This document shows, one piece after another, positions 46,917 to 58,076 of a stretch of DNA of 64,000 nt (its first letter is position 1; each line of letters opens with the position of its first letter). This stretch comes from Helianthus annuus (Eukaryota > Streptophyta > Magnoliopsida > Asterales > Asteraceae): NCBI RefSeq assembly GCF_002127325.2, contig NC_035441.2, forward strand, positions 47,682,663 through 47,746,662, read 5' to 3'. The translations under genes were made by a program, and so were the position numbers. The notes under the pieces were generated by a model. The model was not told the DNA's origin. It saw only the letters and a program-made list of their open reading frames with translations, and did not search any database.

Positions 46917-49900
46917 TTAAGTTCTGCTTCTAGTCGCAGGGTTCTTGGGAAATAAGTGGGGGTATTTCTCTTTCATTCGGTCCTCACGTTCCCAGGTGTA
47001 TTCAGGACCATGTCTGGCATTCCAACGAACCTTGACGAGCTTGACACTACTCCGGCGGGTCTTGTTCACTTTCCAATCCGTAAACTCAACAGGTTCTTCA
47101 ACGAAATGGAGCGTGTCGTCGACATGAATTTCGTCGGTAGGAATGACAACGGTATCTTGCGTTGGACTTTTCCTCAAGTTGGATACGTGGAATGTATCGT
47201 GAACACCATTAAGTTCGGCAGGTAGATCCAACTTGTATGCTACGGACCCAATTCTTTCCAGAATTCTGAACGGGCCAATATACCGCGGATTCAACTTCCC
47301 ACGCTTCCCAAAGCGTGCCACACCCTTCCAGGGTGATACCTTTAACAAAACCATATCACCAACCTCAAACTCCAGAGGCTTCCTTTTTCGATCCGCGTAG
47401 GCTTTTTGACGGTCACGAGCCGCACTGATGCGATCTCGGATCTGTGCAATCTTATCTGTGGTTTCCTGGACCACATCAGGACCAACCAACTGTCTATCAC
47501 CTGCGTCAGACCAACAAAGCGGTGATCTGCACTTGCGCCCATATAAAGCTTCGAATGGCGCGACACCAATACTGGCGTGGTAGCTGTTGTTGTATGAAAA
47601 TTCAACCAAGGGCAAATGCTTATCCCAGCTACCGCCCAAATCCCTAACACATGCTCTCAGCATGTCTTCCAAAGTCTGAATCGTCCGCTCGCTTTGAGCG
47701 TCGGTCTGCAGGTGAAACGCGGTGCTCATATTCAATTGCGAGCCAAAAGCTTCCTGGAAGGACTGCCAAATCCTTGATACGAACCTTCCGTCTCTATCAG
47801 AGATGATGGAGAGAGGTACTCCATGGCGTGTAACGATTTCTCTCATGTAAATTTCGGCCAACTTGCTCGTATTATCTTTCTCTCTGATAGGTAAGAAGTG
47901 CGCTGACTTCGTCAATCGATCCAGTATTACCCAAATAGTGTCATGGCCTTTTGGCGTTCTTGGCAACTTTGTAATAAAATCCATGGAGATTTGTTCCCAT
48001 TTCCACTTGGGAATTTCCGGTTGTTGTAGAAGTCCTGAAGGCTTCTGGTATTCCGCTTTGACCTTAGCGCATGTTAAACATTTACTCACATAAACAGCCA
48101 TGTCGCCTTTCATCCTAGGCCACCAATAATAATCCTTAAGATCTTGGTACATCTTATCCGCTCCTGGGTGGATAGAGTACCGCGACTTGTGAGCTTCATC
48201 GAAAATAACCTTTCTTAAACCTCCAAACAAAAGAACCCAAATCCTTTTCTCAAAATATAACATTCCTTCCCTGTTTGGTACCAATAGCTTCTCCATCCCA
48301 CGGAGATATTCTTCTTCAAGGTTTCTTTCCTTGAGAGCTTCTTTCTGCGCGGCACGAATGCGCAAGGAAAGATCGGTCTGGATAATCATTTCCAAAGCCC
48401 TAACCCTTATGGGCTTGATCCTCTCCTTTCGACTTAGGGCATCGGCGACCACATTCGCCTTCCCTGGATGATACTTTATCTCGCAGTCATAATCATTTAA
48501 CAACTCGACCCATCGTCTCTGCCTCATATTCAGCTCCTTCTGGTTGAATATGTGCTGGAGGCTCTTGTGATCTGTGAAGATTGTGCACTTCGTACCATAA
48601 AGGTAGTGTCTCCAGATCTTTAAAGCAAAAACCACTGCGCCAAGCTCCAAATCGTGAGTGGTATAGTTCTTTTCGTGCACTTTCAACTGACGCGATGCGT
48701 AAGCAATAACTTTTTGGCGTTGCATCAACACGCAACCCAATCCTTGACGTGAAGCGTCGCAATATACCACAAAATCATCTGTACCTTCTGGTAGTGCTAA
48801 GATTGGCGCATTGCAGAGCTTATCTTTCAATATCTGGAATGCTTCTTCCTGTTTGATTCCCCAATCAAACTTCTTATCCTTCTGGGTGAGGAGCGTCAAT
48901 GGTTGAGCGATCTTTGAAAAGTTCTCAATGAACCTTCGATAATAGCCAGCCAAACCCAAGAATTGTCGAATCTCGGTTGGCGTCTTTGGCGTTTCCCAAT
49001 CCTTGATCGCTTCGATCTTTGTGGGATCAACATGAATTCCATCTCCATTCACCACGTGTCCAAGAAACTGGAATTCACGCAGCCAAAACTCGCACTTCGA
49101 GAATTTGGCATACAGCTGTTCCTTCTTCAACAGCTCCAAAATGGCTCTTAAATGCTGTTCGTGCTCAGCCTTCGTTTTTGAATAAATTAAAATATCGTCG
49201 ATAAATACAATCACGAACTTATCCAAGTACGGCTTGCAAACTCGATTCATCAAATCCATAAACACTGCAGGTGCGTTTGTTAACCCAAACGGCATAACGA
49301 GGAACTCGTAGTGTCCATAACGAGTTCTGAAGGCTATCTTCGGGATACTTTCCTCTTGTATCATCAGCTGATGGTATCCAGATCGCAAATCGATCTTCGA
49401 GTAAAAGCTTGAACCTTGCAGTTGGTCAAACAGATCATCAATCCTTGGTAGAGGATACCTATTCTTGATCGTCAGCTTATTCAACTCTCGGTAGTCAATG
49501 CACATACGGAAACTACCGTCCTTCTTTTTGACAAACAAAACTGGAGCTCCCCAAGGCGAGAAGTTTGGTCGGGTAAATCCCTTGTCTAACAACTCTTGAA
49601 GTTGTGTCGACAGTTCTTGCATCTCAGAAGGGGCAAGTCTGTATGGTGCCTTAGCCACAGGCGCGGCGCCTGGAACTAAGTCAATACGGAACTCCACTTG
49701 CCTCTGAGGCGGCAATCCAGGCAAGTCTTCTGGGAAGACTTCTGGGTATTCCCTCACGACAGAGATATCTTCGATCTTCGGTTCTTCTGCCTTCTTATCT
49801 ATAATGTGTGCCAGAAAGGCAGCACATCCCTTCTGTAAACATTTTCGCGCTTTGAGGCAGCTGATAATCCTTAACGACGTATCACGCTTCTCTCCATGAA

Positions 49901-51624
49901 CCACAATGGTCTCACCATCTTCGGTTGGGATACGAACGACCTTTTCGTGACAAACTATTTCTGCCTTGTTGCCTGATAACCAATCCATTCCTACTACCAC
50001 GTCAAAGCTTCCCAACTGGACTGGTAGTAGATCCAGAGCAAACTCACGCTCTCCCAATTCAATCACACAACCCCTGACGACTTCATTGGTTTCTACTAAC
50101 TTTCCATTCGCCAATTCGATTGAGTACGGAACATCTAATTTACTAGCGGCTAAACCAAGCATATTCTTAAACTCTAATGACACGAAGCTATAATCGGCGC
50201 CAGTATCAAATAAAACGGATGCATAGCGTTGGTTTACAGGGAACATACCAGTGACAACATTGGGATCCTGGCGCGCTTCCCTTGCTTCAAGGTTAAATAC
50301 TCTACCACGAGCTTGATTTAACTCTGGGCAGTTCCTCTTGTAATGCCCAAGATCACCACAGTTGAAGCATCCGGATCTTTGCCCATTTCCACCAGCATTT
50401 CCTGCTTGATTGTTCCTCTGGTTACGATTCACAGCGCCCGCTTGATTAGCATTATTGACCCGATTTCCATCGCCTCCATTGTTTCCTTGTGGGCGATTTC
50501 CATTTCCGCCCCGGGTGTTGTTTCTGTTTCCAAATCCTCTCTGGCCTCCCTGGCCAGTAGTGGCCCAACAAGAATCCTTCAAGTGGCCAGTCTTTCCACA
50601 TGCTTCACAAACTTTCAAACCACAACGGCCAGAATGGTGGCGCTGGCATGTATTACACTTGGGTTGAGTGCCCATATATCCCCTTCCTTTCTTCCCACTA
50701 CCAGCTGTAACCTGAGCTGGCATGCTTGATTCCCCTTTCTTAACCACACCGCTAGTGCCTTGCTTGAAGTTTGAAAACTTCCGTTTGTTACCTCCTGATG
50801 ACTCCACATGAGTCTCTTTCTTCTTTGGCTCAGTTTCATCAAACTTGTTCAGGCGAATAGCTTCCTCTGTGAGAGCCACGCTCAAATCAATCGCCTCAGT
50901 AATAGTCGCAGGCTTGGAGGAGGTCACCATGCTTATGATTTGAGGAGCTAATCCCCAAATAAAACGTTCAATCCTTTTGAACTCCGGGGTGACCATGTAG
51001 GGTACCACATGCGATAAGTCGTGGAACCTCTGAACGTACTCTGCGATCTTTGGACCTTCCATCTTTAAATGCCAGAACTCGGTTTCCAATCTTTGGATTT
51101 CAGCGCGGGAACAGTACTTTTTGCGCATAAGTTCCTTCAGTTCGGTCCAGGTCAGCGCGTAGGCAGCAGCTTCACCAAGTGTATGTACTTGCAAATTCCA
51201 CCAAGATAGGGCTCCATCCAAGAATAGCCCAGAGGTATAGGTGACTTGCTGATCCAGTGCGCATTTACTCATGCGGAGAACAGATTCAGTTTTCTCAGCC
51301 CAACGGACAAAGGCGACAGCACCTCCTGTGCCATCAAAGTTGACGGGCTTGCAGTCTAAAAACTGCTTGTAAGTGCACCCTGCACATACATTATAACATA
51401 TGATTGGCATTAGCATTCTTGCTAAGGAAGTCCATTTAGGTCATGGTATGTCTAAATGACTTAGCATTACCATGAGGTGGGTTATTGTTGTTGCCAGTGT
51501 TGCCTGAGTTGCTTCCACTAGTCCCTCCTTGAGAGGCGGCGTATTGTGCGATGGCAGCAGCAATGATCTGCTGGAGTTCTGCCTGAGTGGTAGGCATCTG
51601 CGGTTGTTGACATCTCGGCGGCAT
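46917..51624 (-). CDS. Element D Gag-Pol polyprotein, two exons, intact
   Basis: Exon 1 is 51624-51471 (51 codons plus one base; Gln/Ala helix then Gly/Asn-rich). Exon 2 is 51379-46917. Joined, they give 1538 residues. The intron 51470-51380 is 91 bp, begins GTAATG and ends GTGCAG. Unspliced, exon 1 runs into a stop at 51436. Domains in order: capsid-type gag (CTYKQFLDC onwards); three zinc knuckles near residues 293, 309 and 389; protease DTGA near 443; reverse transcriptase with [10 protein letters not shown] near 780; RNase H; integrase with HHCC and D-D-E; GPF; and a chromodomain-like end ([10 protein letters not shown]). No stop or shift was seen. The frame can also open at an ATG inside the intron (51416), which would drop the N-terminal helix. 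Confidence 0.9.
51380..51470 (-). other. Predicted gag intron of element D
   Basis: 91 bp, GT-AG, phase 1, between a Gly/Asn-rich first exon and the CTYKQF capsid exon. Position, phase and length match the intron of element B (24070-24159). Confidence 0.75.
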
Positions 51625-52033
51625 CTTCTAAAGATGTGTTTACGTCGGTCAGGCCATATTAAAACGCGCGTATATAATAATAGTAATAGCACATAACATC
51701 TCATGTTATCAATACATCACAAATATCAATCACACAACATCCCATGTCACCAATATATAAATAATCAATCAAGCATCAAATATGATGAGAATACTGCGAT
51801 TTCCATATATTGAGACCACATAGTAAGTGTATCAGTACATCACTGTGTCATACAATCATCAATCAACTAGGGGCTACATCACCCCTGTCCAAAAACTATA
51901 TCAAGTCAGTGTCAAATACATCAAATACATGTCAACAAAAGTCAGAATCATCATGTAGTCTCCAAAAATGTTGTGCAGTCAAAAGCAATCGCGGTCTTCT
52001 CACCAACGTCTACCCAAACGGTACTGATGAGCT
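51625..52033. other. Element D spacer between extra ORF and gag
   Basis: AT-rich with CATCA/ATCAA-type words and no protein-like frame. In element sense it ends in an acceptor-like CATCTTTAG four bases before the gag ATG. Confidence 0.5.
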
Positions 52034-53634
52034 CTATACAGATGGCAGTGGAGGAGGGGGAAAGTGAGTGTAAAACAAACGACGTAACTGGAGCCAGTCC
52101 TCCTCCATGGCTCTCTGAGTACGAATGAAAGAAGCAACCTGCTGCTCTAGTGCAAAGAGGCGTGCAGCATAATCTGGAGGTACAGGTCGAGAAGGCTGCA
52201 AAGGAGAATGTGTCTGACCATGACACGGACATGGCGGCGGCTGAGCTCTCTCGAGCTCCTGGATGCGCTGCGTGTGTGACTCATGCTGAAAAACGAAAGA
52301 CATCAAAACGTCCTCAATAGTGTGCCCCACATGGAAGGGATGGTAGGGGTCAGTCGGTGGCATGGCAGGCGGTGATGACCAGAGAAACGGCTTACTGGTG
52401 GGATCATAAGGAGCCACACGAAATGGAGAAACAGGGGTATAACAGGTGGAAACTGTGGCATGAAAGGAACAGATGTCGGCACATGCCCAAAGGGATGGGC
52501 CGAAGATCCCTCTCCAGGTCGCGCTGGAGGTGTAAACTGAGGAAATGGAAAAGAGAAATCAACATGTCGTGCATCAGTGATATGAGGGGGAATAGGTGGA
52601 ACATCCTCATCAGCAGGAATCCACCCGTGCTGTGCGTGCTCGTCTGGTGGATCCATGTGTGCCGCGAACAGTGCATGCTCGGGCTCTAGTGGAACGGGAT
52701 CAGGTGGGGGAGCAACAAAAGGGTGAACGGGTGCAATGTGATCAACAAGATGGTCAACAGGTATATCAACAACAAGTGGGGGATCAACAGGATCAGCAGC
52801 AATGACATGATCGCCCTCCAACAACGGAACATCCACAGGGTGATCATCAGCAGGTGGGTCAGCAATCACAGGCTCAATAGGTATGTCAACATGAACGGGG
52901 TCATGCTCAAGTATAGGGTCTAGAGCGGCTGCCTACTCAGGGGCGATGGCAGGCTCGGGATCATCAAAAGCCATCTCAAAGTCAAACTCGGGGTCGATAG
53001 GATCAACCGAGTCAGCTGGATCCTCCATTGGCTGATCCATAGGTATAAACTCTATATCTTGATCCGGGTCGAATCCCGGGGGAAAGATAGGATCAGAATC
53101 CTCCACATCATCATGGTCAAACGCAAAACTAGGAATAGGAGCAACAGAGGATGCCTGGTCAGGATCTGAACCATGCGAAAAGTGCTGTGCGCTCAGAGTG
53201 TGGGAAGGTGCGGATGCCACAGACTCGAAGGAGTCTGGGACCGGAGAGTGTGCAGGCGAATCCTCGGCGGGAGCATCAGCGATCATCAGAAGATCACCAG
53301 CAGGAAGAAGGGCCTCGCCCTGGATCTCATCCTCGATAGGCTCCTCATCATATAGATCAATGTCGCCGTCAGCCTCGGCGTCAAGAAGTAAATCGTACGC
53401 AGGATAAACGGCTAAGGGTATGGGAGCCGGAATCTCTACTAACGGTAGGTACTCAACGAGAGGGCCATCTGCAGGCTCACCAGCACCATCAGGTAGTGCG
53501 AAGGGCTGGAAGTCGTCCTCATCAGTGCTAGAAACGTCCGACGTGTGCACCTCATGCTCTGAAGAGGCTAGGTCATCTGATACTACAGGTATAGGTCCAG
53601 TGGTGTCTGAGTCGCCTGTACCGGGCGAGTCCAT
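52034..53634 (-). pseudogene. Element D extra ORF, acidic proline-rich, broken
   Basis: The ATG at 53634 follows an acceptor-like TTTGTGTTACAG. The frame codes for a very acidic, Pro/Asp/Ser-rich segment (STDEDDFQPFALPDG near its start), then meets a TAG at 52933-52935. The same frame continues open to about 52440, where a shift leads into the last part, 52417-52034. That part ends in a likely coiled coil (LFALEQQVASFIRTQ) and PPPPLPSV. Without the two lesions it would be about 530 residues. Its place, direction and build (disordered Pro-rich body, helical end) parallel the extra ORF of element C, although their sequences are not obviously alike. No known domain. Confidence 0.65.
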
Positions 53635-53797
53635 GAGTCTGTAACACAAACACAGATATGCACAAATAATCAGTCACACAATCAGACAATCACATAAGTT
53701 GCCAAATAAGAAATCACATAATTCTCCTAGTCCCACTAGCCTCCCAGTCTCCTAGACTGACATTCCAAATTCTCCCCGTCTCTAAGACTGCTCTATC

Positions 53798-54131
53798 ATC
53801 TACCTCGACCTCTTAGGTCGAGCCTCGGTCCCCATGACCGAGCCTCAGCCTCCAAGACTGAGCCTACATTTCCTAGTCTCACTAGCCATCTACCTCGATC
53901 TCTAAGATCGAGCCTCGGCCTCCAAGACCGAGCCTCAGCCTTCAAGACTGAGCCTATTCTTCCTAGCCTAGCTAGCCATCTACCTCGATCTCTAAGATCG
54001 AGCCTCGGCCTCCAAGACCGAGCCTCAGCCTCCAAGACTGAGCCTAAAAATAATAAATAAACATCTACCTCGATCTCTAAGATCGAGCCTCGGCCTCCAA
54101 GACCGAGCCTCAGCCACCAAGACTGAGCCTA
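53798..54131 (-). repeat. Four tandem modules of three 19-base hairpins in D leader
   Basis: Modules start at about 53798, 53888, 53980 and 54062 (period about 91 bp, the last 82). Each holds three inverted repeats in a row, for example CTCGACCTCTTAGGTCGAG, CTCGGTCCCCATGACCGAG and CTCAGCCTCCAAGACTGAG. Spacers between modules contain CTAGTCTCACTAG-type pairs. Related half-decayed units extend to about 53730. In element RNA the array lies between primer-binding site and extra ORF. Confidence 0.88.
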
Positions 54132-54277
54132 ATAATAAGTAAATAAAATGTGCTCAACATGTGTTTGTAAAAACGTTTTGGATCTGGTCTTAAGTGGTAT
54201 GCAGTAAAAATGTTTACGTGAGAGCCCTAGTGATCATAGTCTAGACTCGAGAAGGAATCCTAGTTCGCTATGAACCT

Positions 54278-54290
54278 GGCTCTGATACCA
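54278..54290 (-). promoter_or_regulatory. Primer-binding site of element D
   Basis: The plus strand GGCTCTGATACCA is the inverse of TGGTATCAGAGCC, three bases from the 5' LTR. Confidence 0.92.
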
Positions 54291-54293
54291 AGC

Positions 54294-57200
54294 TGTCACA
54301 CCCTGGCTTTGCGGAAGCGTGGTTATTTTGGTGCGACTTTTTAATACCATAGCTTATCATAACAAGGCTATATGAATTAAAAACATGCAAGATCATCCAT
54401 TAAGTTTTAAAAACCAAATACAATACCCTTGTCTTAACGGGAAAACATCCTAACAACCATAACATTGTTCAACAACCTTACAAACTCAAACACAACATAA
54501 ACACAGTTTAAGGACTGTGACTTGTCCAGGAAAGAGTCACATTCCCAAAACCCCGGATGACCTCGTACTAGTGCAGCGGGAAAACGTGCCATACCGTGCC
54601 AGATCTCTTAGTTCCCTGAAATACATGTAAGTTGAAAAATCAACAATAATGTTGAGCGAGTTCATGTGTAAGTGAGTATAAAACCTTTGTATTTATCAAA
54701 ATCCTGGTATGTAGCAAATAAGGAAAAAGAGATCACCAATGGTTTGCAAGGCCATTGATATGTGTGAAATGCAAGTAGGAAGGCTCAAACCTAGCAGATT
54801 TATGCGTCGGGTACAAAGTCATCCCGAGGTCCGTTATGCTGGGCCTGGGACTGGGCTCGCTACACCCAAATAGATCTATCGCTCCTGCCCCTCGGTCCTA
54901 CCCTGAGGATTAATGACCTCAAGTTTCCGCCTACCCATTCACATGATCTAAAGTAGTAAACCTCCTTACGCTAACCATACCGTATATAAAGTATTCATAA
55001 ACATTGTAACATGTATTTCACCCCTGCAGTTTAGAAAACTGAAAACAGTTAAGAGAAAAGGGGGACATGAACTCACAGTCGGTGCGTCTCTACCAAGTAT
55101 ACTCCAAATCAAGCAGCTATGCAACGACCTACATGTACTAACTCTATTAGACGGACGGTCGTGCCTTAGCTTTATGGTTTATGTTTTTGGAAAATAGTTA
55201 GACAACTATTTCGTGTTTACATTTCGTATATATACTTGGTAATTATTCTCCTTCCCAAGGATGGGGGATTAAATACATGTGCGTTCGAATTATATCATTA
55301 CGTCTCACTTAATATATATTTATTTCCAATTCCAAAATATAAATATTTTTCTCAAAAATATTATATTTTCATTTCACATAATTTCCCCAAAAATAATACG
55401 TCGACAAAATTACGCGTTCATAAATATTTCCGCATAATGCGTAAGTTACGTTTTAACGATCGAGTGGTAATAATAATTACCGATGTAACTTATATATTTA
55501 TTGTGAAAGCGTTCGTATTATTTTGGATTCGTTACGTTCGTAAATATTATTTTTACTCCAAAAATAATATTATATTCTTCACAAAATAATCATGAATAAT
55601 GTGGTGAAAAATATATTTACTAAATATATATTTATCACGTTTAACTTGTGAAAATCCCACCTCCGATATTTTGTAAATAAAATAGTGGCGAAACTTATAT
55701 TTTGAAAACATGTCAAAAAGTATGTCTAACACTTATAATGGAAAATAATTCTAAGTGTTAGGTTTTTAGAAAAATTTCGCCAGAGTTTCCCCTGTAACTG
55801 GAGGTGGCCACGCTTTCAAGCGTATCATTTTCTTTTACGAATCAATTCAACAATCTTCTTATCCAATCAAAACAACATCCAATACATCAAACAAGTTAAT
55901 ATATGTGTAAATCGTCAAAAGTTTCATGAACTTGTAGTTTTCCCAAAACTATGGTGTAAATCCCCTTATTTTTAGCGGATCCTTATATAAAGTAATTCGA
56001 TCTCGTAAAAACCTCGTTTTAAGAGAAAATCCGTCTTTACAACTTCTCGTCATTTTTACAAAAATTGTTATTTTGTCGAAACTTTCGTGTTACACAAGTG
56101 CTTACACACTTGTGTGTTCTAAAAATCATACTTGTAAGTGTAAGATCCGTTTTTAGAAAACATGATTTCTGTGATACGTGGTTCTTTGAAAATACCACCT
56201 GCAGATACGTAGATCTGCTAGTTTTAAATACTATTTCACAAGTAAAACACTTTTACACAAGTTCATGATTCGCGTGTGGTAGAGTTTCAACTTTTAACCC
56301 TTGTTTTATTCAAAACATCCTTATGTCATGATTCATGATCATGACCGACCCGGGTTAAATGATGATCCGAGCTACCACAACATAGATCTGGTCCAAATAA
56401 CCACAAAATTCAATTACTACAACTTTTACACATTACATGATCTTTTATCCATCTTTTACATGCTTTTTAGTAGACTTTAAAGCTTCAAATTGCAAGATAT
56501 CGAGTTTTAATCGTTACACATCATATTAACCACTCTAGATTAGTTCAAGAAGGTGTATTAAGTGACATACCACTAGCTCGAGGCTAGGGAAGAATCTAAG
56601 CGCAAATGAGGTGGATAAAAGCTAGAGAAAGAGGTCCTTCGAACTCCAAGTGCACCAAGCTTCCTAATACGAGATCCTTGATGCTTGTGTATGCTTGGAA
56701 ATGGGATGATCAAACTCGAAAATGGATGTAGGGGAGGGGGGTGTTCGGCCGAGAATGGTAGAGCAAGAGGGAGAGAGTAGTTTTGTGGTGTTATGAGATG
56801 AGAATGTTCTTATGTGCATATGGTGATACTTATAGACAATTATTTAGGTTATAGTCCAATGGATTACATGTCCTCTTGATATGAGACAAGAGCCATTAAA
56901 ATAATGAAAATGGTACATGTTCTAGTTACATGGGGACCGAAATCGGCCATGGGGGGGGGGGGTTCTAGTTTGTTTCCAAGTATTAGTTAGGTTATCTAGT
57001 TAGGTTAATAGGTTAGTTATGTAGTTAACTCGGTTAGTTGTGTGTTGTGTTTTATGGCGGGTGTTAGGGTGTTCAGGGACCCTAACTGGCTCAGAAAAAG
57101 ACAAATAGTGTTATTAACAATATTTTCATGTTCCGGGTGTAGTCCGGTTGTTCGGTTGGATAGTAATCCGTTAAAGCGCTTAACAAAGCTTTTAAGTGTC

Positions 57201-57722
57201 GTTAATGCCCTTTTTAGTGACACAACTAATTCCCGACACTTTGGAAAGTGTCTAGTAATATTTTTCTCATGTTTTGGCACTTTATTAGCTAGCTAGAAGC
57301 TGAATTGTTCATTAAAGTGCTGTGTTTTGTGCTCAGTGTACGTTTTAGGCACATCCAGTCATCGTAACTTATTCCTAGAGACGCAGTCCTACAACCCTTG
57401 TATCCCTACACTCACTATGGGTGTAGAAAAATCTTTCTGGCTCATATAGGCCTTAGAGGCAATATCTGCCTGATGCTGGCTTTATCAGCATATTCAATAG
57501 GTTATCCGTTTGTAGTGCTACTGTGCTTTTGTGCATCATGTTTGTCACTAGAGTTCAGTATGTAAATAATGTAGTGACGGTATGTAAAGTATGATGCAGG
57601 TATGTACAAATATCAGAATCCAAGTAGCAGTTCGTCAGTAATTTCAAGTAAGCACAATAATTAAGCAGTAATTAGTCATTAATTAAGTCGTACGGATACC
57701 TAGTTTAGTGAGGGTTGTCACA
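54294..57722 (-). repeat. Element D 5' LTR
   Basis: 3429 bp, uninterrupted, with the sequence of the split left LTR. ATAAG follows at 57723-57727. Small ORFs in it (55236-55589, 57042-57296) are not protein-like and recur in the other LTR. Confidence 0.96.
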
Positions 57723-57727
57723 ATAAG

Positions 57728-58076
57728 TTACGCATATAACACCGTAGGCTATGTTTGAATGTTGTTGTCACTCTTTTAGCTATATTCCAACTTCCAACAA
57801 ATGACTAAACGACCCCTAGACTTTGGTGTGTTACATTTCATTCACATTCAAGCTACCTTTTGATTCGTAGAGGCTCATAAACAATGTAGTGTGTCTCATT
57901 TATCATCCTCGAACATTCCGCATCATCACCATGTGTTCCAACTTCACCATATTATGCATTTTACCTGTAAAACCATAAAAACCCGTAGTTATCATACTCG
58001 CGACGTGTAATTACTTGTGACACAATAAAATACGTAATTTAACACATTTTACGCTCGTGTTTTGCACTCTCCATCA
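57728..58076 (-). repeat. Element F LTR, second part
   Basis: Continues from 19285 after removal of D and ends CTCTCCATCA. The AACACATTTTACGCTCGTGT block close to the end is a phrase common at the edge of plant Athila/Tat LTRs. Confidence 0.5.

Larger units (their letters stand above)
19286..57722 (-). mobile_element. Element D: complete Tekay-like chromovirus, hosts B
   Basis: The LTRs are 3436 bp (left, without B) and 3429 bp (right), differing at about 40 sites counted by eye. The element is flanked by ATAAG. In element sense the order is: LTR, primer-binding site, hairpin leader, extra ORF, spacer, gag-pol with one intron, polypurine tract, LTR. Without B it is about 14.3 kb. Gag-Pol is open, so D may have been autonomous. 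The C-terminal chromodomain-like block places it among chromoviruses, most like the Tekay clade. Confidence 0.92.

Noticed and set aside
53798..54131. tRNA-like or microRNA precursor reading of the hairpin array
   Set aside because: No tRNA boxes; stems of 7 bp are too short for miRNA precursors.
57017..57296. Opposed open frames in D's LTR
   Set aside because: Recur at the same offset in the other LTR with changes, including stops that shorten one copy; not protein-like.
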